Source: Opitutus sp. (GTDB lineage: Bacteria; Verrucomicrobiota; Verrucomicrobiia; Opitutales; Opitutaceae). Taken from it: DNA of 64,000 bases. The stretch's first letter is position 1. Every line of letters starts with the position of its first letter. The notes beneath the pieces are model-generated. The model was not told the origin of the DNA and did no database searches. It was given only the letters and a program-made list of their open reading frames with translations. This document shows, piece by piece, positions 28,270 to 41,457 of the stretch. The translations under genes were made by a program, and so were the position numbers. The stretch is taken from positions 634,501-698,500 of the forward strand of contig JACEUQ010000002.1 of assembly GCA_024998815.1 (NCBI GenBank), written 5' to 3'.

Positions 28270-28330
28270 TTCAAGCGGCTACAGCTGAATTTCAAATGCG
28301 CCGAGTTCGCACCCTAAAAAACGGTTCGGC

Positions 28331-28357
28331 TAAAGTATCCACGATTATGGACGATAT
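28331..28357 (+). promoter_or_regulatory. Sigma-28 (FliA) promoter of chemoreceptor 1
   Basis: TAAAGTAT, 11 bp, then GACGATAT closely matches the flagellar sigma-28 consensus TAAAGTTT-N11-GCCGATAA. It lies 58 bp upstream of the receptor ATG at 28416. Confidence 0.75.
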
Positions 28358-28415
28358 AAGGGCATCCTCAAGGCACTGCCTGTACGTTTCTCCTTAATCG
28401 ACCACTCCTGAAATC

Positions 28416-30017
28416 ATGAAAAAGCTCACCCTTGGCCGCCGTATTTCTATCGGCTTCGCTGCCTTAAGCCTTCTCACCGCCGCCATCGGGCTTGTCGCGT
28501 TGAAGGCCCTCAATCAGGTCAACCTCAATGGAAAAGACCTCGTCAACGGCCCCTTGGCTATCGTCCAAATAAATAAGGTGATCGGTGAAAATTATAAGTT
28601 GGTCCAAAAACACCTTCGCGGCACCGAACAAGCCGAGATCAACGCCCAAATAGCGAAAAACCGCGAGATCATCAGTGGCTTCATAACTAAATACGATCAA
28701 TCGATCACCGATCCTGCTGCCCGCTCCATATTCGATCAATTCACCAAAGATCGGGCGCTCTTCGTTAAAGAATTTACCGCCGTTTTGGAGCTCAGCAACG
28801 CCGGCAAGATGGCCGAAGCCAAGGAGATGGCCGCCGGCACGATGGAATCGGTTTATGCCGACATCAGCGTCCAACTCAATGCCTTGGGACAACTAAACCA
28901 ATCCCGCCTTATAGACGACATTACCGGCATCGTGAGCAACGTCGAACAATCCGAAAAAATCCTCATCGGCGGCTTGGCCGGGGCTCTTCTACTCGCGCTG
29001 GCCATCTCCGGCTTTATCATCCGCAGCATCAACCGGGTCCTCACCGCGACCACCGAATCGATCACCCAAGGCGCGTCACAAGTAGCAGCTGCCGCAGGCG
29101 AAGTTTCCGCCTCCAGCCAATCCCTCGCTGAAGGAGCCAGCGAACAAGCCGCCTCGCTCGAGGAAATCAGCTCCTCTGTCGAGGAGCTCTCCAGCCTGAC
29201 CAAACGCAACGCCGAGAACGCCCAGTCGGGCAAAGCCTCGTCAAATCAAGCACGCAGCGCCGCCGAATCCGGTGCCGCCGAAATGGAGCGTTTGCAAGCC
29301 GCCATGAATGCGATCCAGCAATCCTCCAACGACATCGCCAAGATCATCAAGACCATCGACGAAATCGCCTTCCAGACCAACATTTTGGCGCTCAACGCCG
29401 CAGTGGAAGCCGCCCGTGCCGGTGAGGCCGGAGCGGGCTTTGCGGTGGTGGCCGACGAAGTGCGCTCGCTCGCCCAGCGCTCGGCGCTGGCCGCCAAGGA
29501 AACCGCCGACAAAATCGCCGACGCATCCGCTCGCAGCGCTCAGGGCGTGGAACTGACCGTGCGCGTAGCAGCCGGGCTTCAGCAGATTCTGGAAAAGAAC
29601 CGCGAAGTGGACCGCCTCGTTACCGAAGTCGCCACCGCCTCCCACGAACAGAGCGAAGGCCTGGCGCAAATCAACAATGCCATCAGCCAGATGGATAAAG
29701 TCACGCAGGCCAACGCCGCTGGGGCGGAAGAAACCGCATCGTCGGCAGAAGAGCTCAATGCCCAATCAGCCGAGCTGAGTGCAGCTGCCGATCAACTGGC
29801 GGCCTTGGCAGGACTTAAATCCGCCTCAGGGCACCCGCCACGACCGACTGAAACCGAGGTGACACCTGCGCCGCAACAGGCCCAAACGCACGTTCCTGCT
29901 GCCCCGAGCGCAATGAAACCGGACCGGCATGTTCCCGCCGTTAAAAAGGCCCAAACCCACTCCACCAGCCATTCCTCGCAATCCTCTGGATCCGAGTCGT
30001 TGAGCTTCCGCGATTAG
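28416..30017 (+). CDS. Methyl-accepting chemotaxis protein 1
   Basis: This 533-residue chemoreceptor has a first membrane segment (about residues 10-30), a helical periplasmic domain of about 155 residues resembling four-helix-bundle sensors, and a second membrane segment (about 190-212). A long coiled-coil signalling domain follows with the conserved hairpin tip [18 protein letters not shown] around residue 320. No full HAMP domain is obvious. A Pro/Ala-rich linker (about 470-525) leads to the extreme C-terminus ESLSFRD, shared with chemoreceptor 2. It should sit in polar receptor arrays and be modified by the CheR, CheB and CheD encoded at 6-10 kb. Confidence 0.93.
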   Translation: MKKLTLGRRISIGFAALSLLTAAIGLVALKALNQVNLNGKDLVNGPLAIVQINKVIGENYKLVQKHLRGTEQAEINAQIAKNREIISGFITKYDQSITDPAARSIFDQFTKDRALFVKEFTAVLELSNAGKMAEAKEMAAGTMESVYADISVQLNALGQLNQSRLIDDITGIVSNVEQSEKILIGGLAGALLLALAISGFIIRSINRVLTATTESITQGASQVAAAAGEVSASSQSLAEGASEQAASLEEISSSVEELSSLTKRNAENAQSGKASSNQARSAAESGAAEMERLQAAMNAIQQSSNDIAKIIKTIDEIAFQTNILALNAAVEAARAGEAGAGFAVVADEVRSLAQRSALAAKETADKIADASARSAQGVELTVRVAAGLQQILEKNREVDRLVTEVATASHEQSEGLAQINNAISQMDKVTQANAAGAEETASSAEELNAQSAELSAAADQLAALAGLKSASGHPPRPTETEVTPAPQQAQTHVPAAPSAMKPDRHVPAVKKAQTHSTSHSSQSSGSESLSFRD

Positions 30018-30261
30018 GCTCACGACGATCCGCGGGAAGGCGGGCAGCGTTCGCCCCCTCCCCGGAGCACCGACCTCCGTGTCGTCCGGGCTCCCGCCGA
30101 AAGTAGCGCAGACTTCCAGTCTGCTCCGCGCCGACTCCATTCCGCCCCCCGAAGCAGACTGGAAGTCTGCGCTACTTTTCGGTCCGTGCTCGACCCAGCC
30201 CACACGGAGGTGGGCCATCCCTCGGCCCCTGCTCCGACGATCTACACCGACAACCCCGCAC
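30018..30261. repeat. Repeat cluster with inverted GTAGCGCAGACTTCCAGTCTGCT pair
   Basis: GTAGCGCAGACTTCCAGTCTGCT at 30103-30125 faces its complement at 30153-30175. CGACCTCCGTGTCGTCCG precedes it and CCCACACGGAGGTGGGCC follows. No gene is present. Confidence 0.8.
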
Positions 30262-32292
30262 TCACCCGCTGGCCTGCAACGCGGCCGCCAGCTTGCGGCT
30301 GAACTCATCACTGGAGAACGGCTTCGCCAGAAAGAAAATTCCCGGCTGCGCCATCGCCTCGATCGTGGCCGGATCATCCACGTAGCCCGACATGTAGAAG
30401 ACTTTCAACGAGGGCTTGATCTGCCGCAGGCGAGTGGAAAGCCCGTGTCCGTCCAAACCGGGCATGACGATATCAGTCACCAATAGGTCAATATCGGCCA
30501 AGCCGTTTTGCTCAGCCCAAGCACACGCTTCCCGGCTGTCACTATACGCGGTGACGTGATGCCCTAAAGACGTGGCCATCATCTGGGTCACCATACGCAC
30601 CAGATCATCATCCTCAACCAGCAGGATACGCACGCCCGCTATCGGCGCTGAGCCCGTCGCCACATCCTCGTCGTATCCAGCGAGCGGATCCGCGATTTCA
30701 GGCAGATCGATATGGAAAACCGTGCCCTTGCCCAGCTCGGTCTCATAGGTCAGATCACCGCCAAAGCTGCGCACAATTCCCAGTGAGGTGGCCAGCCCAA
30801 GCCCGGTGCCTCGACCGGGTGCTTTGGTCGTGTGGAAAGGTTGAAAGAGCTTGGCGCGAACCGCTTCGGGTATGCCGCCACCGGTATCCGCAACGGACAG
30901 CCGCACGCCGCGCCCATCGCGCCCCGCTTGTTCTCCACAGGTTATGCGCAACGTGAGCACGCCCTCGGTGATCATCACGTCGCGAGCATTCAAACAGAGA
31001 TTAAAAATCACCTGCTCAAGTTGCTTACTTTCGGCGCGACACCAAGCGGGTTGGACGCAGGGCTCGATGTTAATGCGGATGTGTTCGCTGAGCACCGAGC
31101 GGACAAACCCGCGCAAGCTATCAACCAAGCAGTTTAAATCGACCGGTTCGGGCTGAGACACCTCTTGGCGACTAAACGACACCAATTGCCGCACCAGATG
31201 ACTCGCGCGACTGGAGGCATGCAGGATGTCGTCCACCTTAGCCTGCTGTTCAGGCACCTGAAGTTCGTCGCGCAACAATTCGGCGAAGCAGCGAATGGCG
31301 GTGAGCAGGTTATTAAAATCGTGGGCAACACCACCAGCGAGCAGGCCCACGGCCTCCATTTTTTGTAATTGAAGGGCACGCTCCTCGCCCTCGCGCTGCT
31401 TGCATTGCGTGCGATGGCGGGCGTGGGTGATCGCCAAAATACTCACCAGATCGCGGGCGTAATGCAGAGGCCCGATCGGGCCGGCACCAGGCTCGGCGCG
31501 CAAGCCAATGATCCACCCCACCTGGGGCGCCTGCGGATCAAGCGGCACCGCCACCCCTTCGCTCCAACCCGCTTCGCTCATCCAGGAATGTAACAGCGGG
31601 AATGACTGCGCGTCCTCGGGATAATCAAGCGTGTCGCCCGTCGGCGTAAGTTCAGAGAGCTGCGGCAACGGCGTGGATTCGTCGAGTCCATGCACTGCGG
31701 CAACCCCAAGCGCACCGCCTTCATCGGCCTGAATCACCAGGACGGCTGCCGGGACCGCCAGATGCTCGCAAAACAAACGCAGTGCCTCGCTATTGACCTG
31801 CGCCGGCGAGGCCACTTCCACCACCAAACGGCTAAAGTACGTGAGCGAGGTCTGACGCATGGCGATGATTGCCAAGTACTGCTCTTGATCGCGCTGCCCC
31901 TGGATGTCCGTGGCGCTGCCGATATAGCCCAACGTCATCCCCTGATCGTCGCGCCAAATACGCACGTTTTCATGCACCCAGCGATAACTGCCATCGGCTT
32001 GCCGTAACCGGTACTCATAAGAAATCGATTCCCCCGCAAAGGCATCAGCGGCCTCTGCAAGACGCCCGCGATCGACGGGATGGACCACATCCCAAACATG
32101 ATTTCCCTGATAACGTGCGATATCTATTCCGGTGGCTTTGCACCAGGTGTTATTGAGGTGAATCAACCGCCCCCGTGGGTCACCGATCCAGATCATCGCC
32201 GGCGCATTATCGAGAAAGGCCAGCCAAGCGGAATCCAACAGCGGCGACACATTAGTCGAAGACTTCTCCGGCTGTTTAATGAAAAAAGGCAT
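30262..32292 (-). CDS. Hybrid sensor histidine kinase, PAS-GAF-like-HisKA-HATPase-REC
   Basis: Starting at ATG 32292 ([12 protein letters not shown]) the protein has about 676 residues. An earlier GTG at 32361 is rejected because a terminator lies between. Domains: PAS (about 20-145, [20 protein letters not shown]), a GAF-like region (about 155-300), a dimerisation and phosphoacceptor motif [14 protein letters not shown] with its histidine, the ATPase motifs NLCLNARD and GTGLGLATS, and a C-terminal receiver with phospho-Asp in [13 protein letters not shown]. No membrane segment is seen, so it is a cytosolic sensor. The signal is unknown. Confidence 0.9.
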   Translation of the reverse strand: MPFFIKQPEKSSTNVSPLLDSAWLAFLDNAPAMIWIGDPRGRLIHLNNTWCKATGIDIARYQGNHVWDVVHPVDRGRLAEAADAFAGESISYEYRLRQADGSYRWVHENVRIWRDDQGMTLGYIGSATDIQGQRDQEQYLAIIAMRQTSLTYFSRLVVEVASPAQVNSEALRLFCEHLAVPAAVLVIQADEGGALGVAAVHGLDESTPLPQLSELTPTGDTLDYPEDAQSFPLLHSWMSEAGWSEGVAVPLDPQAPQVGWIIGLRAEPGAGPIGPLHYARDLVSILAITHARHRTQCKQREGEERALQLQKMEAVGLLAGGVAHDFNNLLTAIRCFAELLRDELQVPEQQAKVDDILHASSRASHLVRQLVSFSRQEVSQPEPVDLNCLVDSLRGFVRSVLSEHIRINIEPCVQPAWCRAESKQLEQVIFNLCLNARDVMITEGVLTLRITCGEQAGRDGRGVRLSVADTGGGIPEAVRAKLFQPFHTTKAPGRGTGLGLATSLGIVRSFGGDLTYETELGKGTVFHIDLPEIADPLAGYDEDVATGSAPIAGVRILLVEDDDLVRMVTQMMATSLGHHVTAYSDSREACAWAEQNGLADIDLLVTDIVMPGLDGHGLSTRLRQIKPSLKVFYMSGYVDDPATIEAMAQPGIFFLAKPFSSDEFSRKLAAALQASG

Positions 32293-32298
32293 GAGGAG

Positions 32299-32337
32299 AA
32301 AAAAAGGGAACCCGTTCGCCTGCGCGAGCCCGTTCCC
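32299..32337 (-). terminator. Terminator of chemoreceptor 2
   Basis: On the minus strand the stem GGGAACGGGCTCGCG / GCGAACGGGTTCCC (32306-32337) is followed by seven T (32299-32305). It separates chemoreceptor 2 from the kinase starting at 32292. Confidence 0.8.
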
Positions 32338-32340
32338 GTA

Positions 32341-32400
32341 AAAAATCCCGCGCTGGCCCACACGGAGGGACGACCTCCGTGTGGGCCGGGTTCGTCCCTC
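32341..32400. repeat. Palindromic repeat CCCACACGGAGG...CCTCCGTGTGGG
   Basis: GGCCCACACGGAGGGACGA is followed at once by CCTCCGTGTGGGCC, a tight palindrome of the CACACGGAGG family, between the chemoreceptor 2 stop and its terminator. Confidence 0.75.
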
Positions 32401-32430
32401 CGACTCGTCCCCTTATTTATCGACTACACC

Positions 32431-34122
32431 TCAATCGCGGAAGCTCAGCGTATCATTACCCGAGGTGGCGGGACCGCCGCCGCTCTTCGCGCTAGGCTTT
32501 GTCACTTTTTTGGTCACAACGGGTGCAGCCGCTGAATGCGTCTTGCCCGGTTTTCCGGGTGCCGGCGGGATGTTATCCGGAGCGTTTGTCGGTTTGGCAC
32601 GAGCTGAGGCACCAGAGACAATCATCACCAGTTGCTCAACAGCTGCCTTCAATTCGATCGACTGCGCACTGAGTTCCTCGGAGGCAGAAGCCGATTCCTC
32701 GGCAGCCGCAGCGTTGGTCTGGGTGACCCCGTCGAGTTGGCTCACTGCCGTGTTCACTTGGGCAATACCCTGGCTTTGCTCGGTAGAACCGGAGGCGATT
32801 TCACGCACCAGTTCATTCATACGGCGGGCCTTGTCGGCGATGTCGGCAAGGCTGGTCGACACTTTGTTGCTCACCCGCACACCATGTTCGCTTTTCTCAA
32901 TCGAGGCCGTGATGCGGTCGGCGGTCTCCTTGGCAGCGAGGGCCGAGCGTTGAGCAAGTGAACGCACCTCGTCAGCCACGACGGCGAACCCGGCTCCGGC
33001 CTCGCCGGCACGGGCGGCTTCCACGGCGGCGTTCAGCGCCAGGATGTTGGTCTGGAAGGCGATTTCGTCGATCGTTTTGATGATTTTTGAAATGTTATCG
33101 GAGGCCGCCTTGATCTCGCCCATGGCACGGACCATCTCCTCCATGTCGGCGGTACCGCTGTCGGCGGCGCTGCGGGTTTGGGCGGCGATCCCCTCGGCAT
33201 TACCGGCATGCTCGGCGTTGCGCTGGGTCATGCTGGAGATCTCCTCCAAGGAGGCGCTGGTTTCCTCCAAGGAGGCGGCCTGCTCACTGGCGCCCTCGGC
33301 GAGGCGCTGCGACGCGGTGGAAATCTCCCGGGCCGAGGACTCCTCCTGAGCGCTGGCGGCGTCGATCACGGCGATGGACGCTTCGAGCGGACGGATGATC
33401 GTTTTGCGCGCGAAGCACAATGCGCCGAGCCCCACCAGGGCCGCCACCGGCAGCACCCACAGTGAGGTTTTGATCATGCCGGCGCGGGCGACAGCATCGA
33501 CGTTGTCGAGCGTCGCGTGCAGCACGAAGGCACCATGGACTTCACCCGCCTTCCAATTTTCCATTTTAAAACCCACCATGTCCAACCCATCGCCAGTGGG
33601 GCTGTTTTTGGGGTCGCCGTGGCAGCTCAAGCAATCGGCGGTCAACTTGATCGGCCGAGCTAAAATGATTTTATTGGCCGCTTTATCGACGTGGAAATAC
33701 TCCGGCACATCGCCGTGCTCCAATATCGCAAGGATCCGCTCTTCGTCCGCAGTCGGGGTATTCTTTTCGTTGCGCGCATTGTGTTTGGGCACGCGAAAAT
33801 CCCAGTTATTGTCGTCGGCTACCTTTTGAATGGCATCCCAGGCGGCAACCACGGGTACGGTTTTGTAGAGGGTCGACTTTCGTAGGTCGCCCGTGCGCTT
33901 AAACTCCTCAAGCAGCTTGGGCATATCGAACGCGCCCGCACTGCTCATCGAAGAAATGGTCCCGCGCACATTCTCGGCCTCGACGATGGCAGCCCGCATC
34001 GTACCCCGCGTGAGCTCGATGCCCTGATCGCGGATAACTCGGTGCTGGACCACCAAACCAGCCGAGACGCTAACTACGATGGCAACGAGGACAATGGAGA
34101 CGATTTTATTACCTAATTTCAT
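32431..34122 (-). CDS. Methyl-accepting chemotaxis protein 2 with c-type haem sensor domain
   Basis: I use ATG 34122 ([20 protein letters not shown]) because the upstream extension to 34242 crosses the promoter. The 563 residues comprise a first membrane segment (about 5-25) and a periplasmic DUF3365/Tll0287-like domain with a CXXCH haem site, DCLSCHGDP, near residue 163. A second membrane segment (about 217-238) and a signalling domain with tip [18 protein letters not shown] follow. The C-terminus ends NDTLSFRD after a Lys/Pro-rich linker, like chemoreceptor 1. The haem suggests sensing of redox state, oxygen or NO; the ligand is inferred. No full HAMP domain is evident. Confidence 0.9.
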   Translation of the reverse strand: MKLGNKIVSIVLVAIVVSVSAGLVVQHRVIRDQGIELTRGTMRAAIVEAENVRGTISSMSSAGAFDMPKLLEEFKRTGDLRKSTLYKTVPVVAAWDAIQKVADDNNWDFRVPKHNARNEKNTPTADEERILAILEHGDVPEYFHVDKAANKIILARPIKLTADCLSCHGDPKNSPTGDGLDMVGFKMENWKAGEVHGAFVLHATLDNVDAVARAGMIKTSLWVLPVAALVGLGALCFARKTIIRPLEASIAVIDAASAQEESSAREISTASQRLAEGASEQAASLEETSASLEEISSMTQRNAEHAGNAEGIAAQTRSAADSGTADMEEMVRAMGEIKAASDNISKIIKTIDEIAFQTNILALNAAVEAARAGEAGAGFAVVADEVRSLAQRSALAAKETADRITASIEKSEHGVRVSNKVSTSLADIADKARRMNELVREIASGSTEQSQGIAQVNTAVSQLDGVTQTNAAAAEESASASEELSAQSIELKAAVEQLVMIVSGASARAKPTNAPDNIPPAPGKPGKTHSAAAPVVTKKVTKPSAKSGGGPATSGNDTLSFRD

Positions 34123-34202
34123 GACGGGATAAACGGGTGTGATGGGGTTGGAGAAAACGGCCGCGCTGGCCCGCAGGAGCCAACAGGAAGTACTGGACTT
34201 TC

Positions 34203-34229
34203 CTATCGGTTGTTTAGGCCGAAACTTTA
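34203..34229 (-). promoter_or_regulatory. Sigma-28 (FliA) promoter of chemoreceptor 2
   Basis: On the minus strand TAAAGTTT (34229-34222), 11 bp, then ACCGATAG (34210-34203). The -35 box is a perfect match to the consensus. It lies about 80 bp upstream of ATG 34122. Confidence 0.82.
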
Positions 34230-34269
34230 TCCCTATAAGCAAAACACTTAGTAATTAGCGTTAGAACTT

Positions 34270-34388
34270 AGCCTATCGCGGCTTTTGGCCAGGGACGGCC
34301 AACCCTACAGTTCCCGCTCCCGTGTAGGGTTGGCCGTCTCGGCCAATTCAGCGCTCCCGCGTAGCGTTGGCCGTCCCCGGCCCATTTC
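34270..34388. repeat. Inverted repeats built on TAGGGTTGGCCGTC
   Basis: GGGACGGCCAACCCTACA pairs with GTGTAGGGTTGGCCGTC, followed by a third related GTAGCGTTGGCCGTCCC. It is noncoding, between the chemoreceptor 2 promoter and the large hybrid kinase. Confidence 0.75.
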
Positions 34389-34429
34389 GGTTATCGGCTC
34401 AGCCTGATCGCCGATTGGAATTACGCCCG

Positions 34430-37400
34430 TTACAGAGCGGGTGATTGCAGGGCCTGGTTGACCGCCAGAACCAAGGTCGAAACCTCGAAGGGTTTGGGCA
34501 GAATCCCGCACACCAGATCGCGCAACTTGGGCACCACCGAACAATTGGCCCCATTGCCCGTCATCACCAAGATACGCTGCTCGGGGTGCCGACCATGCAA
34601 CATTTCGATCAGCTTGACCCCCGACACCCCGGGCATCGACAGGTCAGTGAGAATCAAATCCACGCGCCCGCCGCAGGCTTGCAGCTGGGAAAAGGCCGCA
34701 TCGGCCCCCGCTGCACCTATCACCCGGTAACCCTCGTGACTGAGGGTGAGCCGGATGATATCGCGCACATCGGCCTCGTCATCGATGACCAACACCGTGC
34801 GCCCCGCCCCGGCCGGGGGCAGTCGGTTAACCGCTGGCACCTTCGCCGGCTGCGGGCTCGTAGCAAGCACGTCGGCTTGCAGCGGTAGGTGCACTTTGAA
34901 GATCGTGCCCACACCAACACGACTGGTCACACGGACAAAACCGCCGTGCGAGCGCACGATTCCAAGAACGACGGAAAGACCGAGTCCACTGCCCTGGCCG
35001 AAGGGCTTGGTGGTGAAAAACGGATCGAAAATCTTGTCGAGGATTTCAGGTGCGATGCCGGTGCCGTGATCGACCACGGTCAACACGGCGTGACGACCCG
35101 CAATCAGCTCCGGGTCGCGAGCAGCTGCGCCCGGGGAAATCTCCACCGCCTCCAAGCTCAGCACCAACCGCCCGCCGCGCGGCATGGCATCGGCCGCGTT
35201 CAGCGCCAGATTCAACACCACCTGTTGGAGCTGATTGGGGTCGCCCACGACAAAAAAATCGCCCGCCGCCGGGGCAAACTCGACGGCAACACTCTTGGGA
35301 AAGGTTTCCCGCATGATCGCGCACGATTCGCGCAGAGTTTTCTGCAGGTCCAGACGGACTTTCTCGCCCGCCTCGCCACGCGAAAAGGCCAGCAATTGCT
35401 GAACGATGGCCGACCCGCGCCGCGCCCCCGATTCCATCGATTCAAGCAGCATGCGCGCACCGGCGTCGGTGACAAAACCGCGCAGCATGGCAGGCGCCAT
35501 AAGAATGGGCGTGAGGATATTATTAAGGTCGTGGGCCACACCGCTGGCCAAGCGGCCAACGCTTTCAAGCCGCTGCTGGCGCAGGAGCTGGGACTGGAGC
35601 GCATGACTCTCGGAAACGTCGCGAAAAATCGTCAGGTGCAGCCCGTTTTGGATATGCGCAATGGCACTGTAATCAGCGCGCGAAAGGGTGCCGTCCTTGC
35701 GGCGCAGGGAGCATTCACCGCGTTGGGTGCCGGTCTCTAAAAACTCGTGCCAGGCACCCTCGGCCAACCCGTGTTCGCTTTTGCTGAAAATCTCGCCCAC
35801 CCCGAGCTTGAGCAGTTCCTCGCGGCTATAACCGAGCAGTGCGCAGGCAGCTGGATTCACCTCCACGTAACGCCCCGAGTCGTTAACCAGCATGATCGCA
35901 TCGTTGGAGTGATCAAAGAGCGCCTGCAACCGGGCCTGACTGTAGCGCAGTTCGTCCTGCTGACGCTTGCGATCCGTGATGTCGCGCTGCACGCCGACGT
36001 ATTGGGTAACGGTGCCCTGTGCGTCCTTGACCGGAGTGAGCGAGCGCTCGCTCCAGAATGACTCGCCGTTTTTACGCTGATCCAACACCTCGCCGGAAAA
36101 CGGCAGGCCGGCATCGAGTTTGCGGCGTATGTCGGCGAGCGCTTCGGCATCGGTGCGCTCCGCATGCAAAAAGCCGCACCGCAAACCAATGATCTCGCTG
36201 CGGCTAAAGCCGGTCATGCCAACGAAGCTGTCATTGGCGTAGGTCACATTTAGTTCGGCATCGGTGATGAGTACACCTTGGGAAATGGAACTGAGCGCGT
36301 GGTTGCGCAGCCGGAGCGCATCCTCGGCCTCGATACGCGCGGTCATGTCCTGGGCGTTAAAGCACACCCGAGCGGTGCGCCCATCGGCGTCGGGCAAGGG
36401 CGTGTAGCGGACCATAAAACGCCGGCGGCGGCCGGAGGCATCACTCACTGCGGAGTCGTGGTGCACCACTTGCCCGACCATGGCCAGCGCGAGACTTTGC
36501 TTGGTGCGGTCGCTCAACAGCGCGGGCAGTTGTGCGACGGCGGCATCCTCGCTTTGAGCCAAGTGAGGCAGGATTTCGGCGGCGATCTGGCGAGCGGCTC
36601 GATTGGCCATCTCGACGCCGCCCAACCGGTCGATCACCAAGTAAACCTGGTCGGAAGAATCCAGAATGGACTGGATCAGCCGATCGGAGTTACGCAACTC
36701 GACGGTTCGCAGCTCCAACATGCGTTGCGCGCGGATGAGCGAATTTTTTTGCCGGGCCAGTTCGCACAACCCGAACAGGTAGTCGGGTGCATAGGGCCTC
36801 CGCGTGTGCACGCTCGCCCCTGCCCGAATGGACGTGACCGCCGCCTGCGGGTCAGGATTGGCGGTGACCAGTACGAAGGCTGAGTGCGGCGTGGCCGCGA
36901 TCCACATGCGAACCAGCGCCATCGAGCAATCAGGCAAATCGAGGTCGCAGATCACCGCTTCCCAGGGTTCGTGTGAAAGCACGTCGTCGACGGCCGCGAT
37001 GTCCTCAACCTGGCTGACCTCGCAGCCCTGGGCGCCAAACACCGCCCGGACGGCGTCGGCCTCGGGCCCGGCTGCCATCGCTAGCAACACCTTCCACGCA
37101 GGAGTCAGCGGAGGGGTTTCGATCAGCATGCGAACCCGCTCACGCAAAAGTGCGGCTTCGACGGGCAACGGGGAAAAATCCGTGGCGCCAAGCTCGGAGG
37201 CGATTTCCGCGGCCTCTTCACTGGCCAGAATGCCGGAGAGCACCAGGATAGGCGTCAGGTTAAAGCGCTTGTAAGCGGCCGAGCGCAGCATCCGGCAGAA
37301 CGCCCACCCGTCGATGTCGGGCATGTAAAGGTCGGTGATGACCAAGGCGGGCTGATGGCGCGACATCGCCTGCAGCGCTTCGTTGGCCGAACGGCAGGCC

Positions 37401-37506
37401 ACCACCTGCCAGGGCTGCTGGCCGAGCATGCCCGTGAGTAAATCCAATTGAAGCGGATCATCGTTGACCAAAATAACGACGGGGAGAGTGGACAAATCGG
37501 CGGTCA

Positions 37507-37507
<1 letters not shown>
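34430..37507 (-). CDS. Large hybrid histidine kinase, REC-REC-PASx3-HisKA-HATPase-REC
   Basis: This 1,025-residue cytosolic protein begins with a receiver (about residues 8-130, Asp in LVITDLYMPDIDG) and a second receiver-like domain (about 140-260, VICDLDLPDCSM). Three PAS modules follow (about 280-640; the second has YVGVQRDITDRK, typical of PAS-PAC). The kinase core has phosphoacceptor SGVAHDLNNILTPI near residue 675 and the ATP-lid GQGSGLGLSVVLGIV, and a terminal receiver has Asp in LILTDLSMPGVSG. The start overlaps the stop of the upstream hybrid kinase by one base, so the two form an operon. It probably integrates several phosphorelay inputs; the stimulus is unknown. Confidence 0.9.
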
Positions 37508-39873
<2,366 letters not shown>

Positions 39874-39991
39874 CCCTCCGAAAAGTGTAGCTTACAGCCC
39901 GGTCCCGGCGCCGCATCAACGCCGTACAGGGACGCCACCCAAGGTGACGACAGGGATAGAAACAGGGATCGCATCAGAAAACTTACCCCCC

Positions 39992-40018
39992 TAATCGGCA
40001 CGGAAGGCTCGGGTCTTA
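39992..40018 (-). promoter_or_regulatory. Possible sigma-28 promoter of the hybrid-kinase operon
   Basis: On the minus strand TAAGACCC (40018-40011), 11 bp, then GCCGATTA (39999-39992). The -10 matches well and the -35 only in TAA. It lies about 119 bp upstream of ATG 39873. Confidence 0.5.
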
Positions 40019-40084
40019 AATTTTAAGTGAACCCAAGCGCAAAACAGGGAGGCGCGGGGCGGGCGGGTGTGTTTGCCTGACAGT

Positions 40085-40209
40085 AACATTCACCGTGTCG
40101 GATGAAACCACAGCAGTTTAGCCGCGAAAGAACGCAAGGAACGCAAAGAACAAGCCTGCGTATTTCTATGCGATCACTGCGATCTTTCGCGGCTAAAAGG
40201 ATCGAAGTC
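40085..40209. repeat. Dispersed ~125-bp hairpin repeat, copy 2
   Basis: It begins CAGTAACATT, contains TTTAGCCGCGAAAGAACGCA and the complementary GATCTTTCGCGGCTAAA, and ends GGATCGAAGT, matching 1631-1753. Confidence 0.8.
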
Positions 40210-40321
40210 GGGGCGTTGATTGCACGTGGTTGCTGATGCGACAACTCGATGGTGACAGCCTACTAATACCAATTCGCGATCAAGGTGGGATTAATTAACC
40301 TGGTCGCTGGAGAGAGGATAC

Positions 40322-40436
40322 CACCCTGAGCTCACGCTCAAGGCCACGGGGAGTGTGTTAGCGAAGCGTGTGATTGCGAAGAGCGTGAGCTCGAAGAACG
40401 TGTTCGCGAAGCGTGTGGCCTTGAGCGTGAGCTCAA
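40322..40436. repeat. Inverted repeat, GAGCTCACGCTCAAGGCCAC family, copy 3
   Basis: GAGCTCACGCTCAAGGCCAC and GTGGCCTTGAGCGTGAGCTC flank an inner series of GTGTTCGCGAAGCGTGTG-like units. Copy 4 at 50198-50270 has the same inner unit. Confidence 0.8.
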
Positions 40437-40481
40437 GGATGCCGTAAACACTTAACTCAAAAGCCAATGAGTATAAGCCAT

Positions 40482-40521
40482 AAAAAAACCTCGGAGCAGC
40501 GCTTTCGCGCCACCTCCGAGG
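40482..40521 (-). terminator. Rho-independent terminator of fliC
   Basis: CCTCGGAG (40489-40496) pairs with CTCCGAGG (40514-40521), with further GC pairing inside. The minus strand then has seven T (40488-40482). It lies 38 bp after the fliC stop. Confidence 0.85.
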
Positions 40522-40558
40522 TCAGCATCCAAAGGCTTATAAATCCTCGTTACTCGGC

Positions 40559-41437
40559 TTAGTTGCGCGAGAGCAGGCCGATCAACTTGGCACCGGAATC
40601 ACGCGACTGGGCCAACATGGCGTTGTGGGCGTCGCGGAGCATGTTGAGGCGGGAAATCGCGGTGACGTCGGTCGCCAAATCCGCATCGCGAATGACCGAA
40701 AGCGCGGCTTCGTGGTTGGCACTGGCAGTCGCGGCAATGTTAACCGAGAAATCGATGCGGCTCTGCACCGCGCCCACATTGGCCAACACTTGGCCGGTCT
40801 GCGTGAGGGCGTCGTTGATCGTCGTGCCGGCCCCGAGGCTGGCGATCGTCGTCGTGTAGTTGCCCGAGGCGTCCTGGCTGATCAGCGCCCCCATGGCGCC
40901 GTTGCTCAGATTCATCGACGGCAGGGTGATCTGCTCGTCGGCTTGCAAACCCACCGACAGCGTCTCGGCGGCAGCCGCACCAAACAGGCGCGTGCCGTTG
41001 TAGGTGCCCGACGGGTTGCTCACATCAGCCGTGCCACCGATTTCGGCCGTGGTGCCACCGATGGTCTGGCGGAGCTGATCCTGCAACTTGGTGAACTCGA
41101 CCTGATAGAGCGAGCGGCTCTTGGCATCCTGCGTCGCATTGGAGCCGAGCACCGAGAGTTCGCTCAGGCGGGTCACCACGCGAGAGATGGTGTTGAGCTG
41201 GCCGGCGGTGGACTGCATGCGGCTGACACCGTTTTGCAGGTTGATTTCCACGCCACGCAGACGGGCCTGCTGGCCATCAAGTTTGGCGGCCATACCCACG
41301 CCCGCGACATCGGCGGCGGGGGTATCAATGCGTTTGCCGGAGGAAACCCGCGCGGAGGCGGCGTCGTTGAGGGATTGAAGGCGGCCGAGTCCAGCGGCGA
41401 GAAAAAGGGATTGTTGGGTGGTACCGAGAGGGGACAT
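40559..41437 (-). CDS. fliC: Flagellin (short, D0-D1 type)
   Basis: The 292-residue flagellin has the conserved N-terminal helices (ASARVSSGKRIDTPAADVAG, then LQNGVSRMQSTAGQL) and the C-terminal AISRLNMLRDAHNAMLAQSR. The centre is short (about residues 125-200), so the variable D2/D3 domains are essentially missing and the filament surface would be simple. It is the last gene of the run flgK-flgL-fliW-csrA-fliC and ends at a strong terminator. FliW and CsrA encoded directly upstream probably control its translation, as in the B. subtilis FliW-CsrA-flagellin circuit. Confidence 0.93.
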   Translation of the reverse strand: MSPLGTTQQSLFLAAGLGRLQSLNDAASARVSSGKRIDTPAADVAGVGMAAKLDGQQARLRGVEINLQNGVSRMQSTAGQLNTISRVVTRLSELSVLGSNATQDAKSRSLYQVEFTKLQDQLRQTIGGTTAEIGGTADVSNPSGTYNGTRLFGAAAAETLSVGLQADEQITLPSMNLSNGAMGALISQDASGNYTTTIASLGAGTTINDALTQTGQVLANVGAVQSRIDFSVNIAATASANHEAALSVIRDADLATDVTAISRLNMLRDAHNAMLAQSRDSGAKLIGLLSRN

Positions 41438-41457
41438 GGGTGAATGGGGTCGAGTGT

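Noticed and set aside
40023-40244. 73-codon minus-strand frame
   Set aside because: Lies wholly in a dispersed repeat and has no protein-like pattern.
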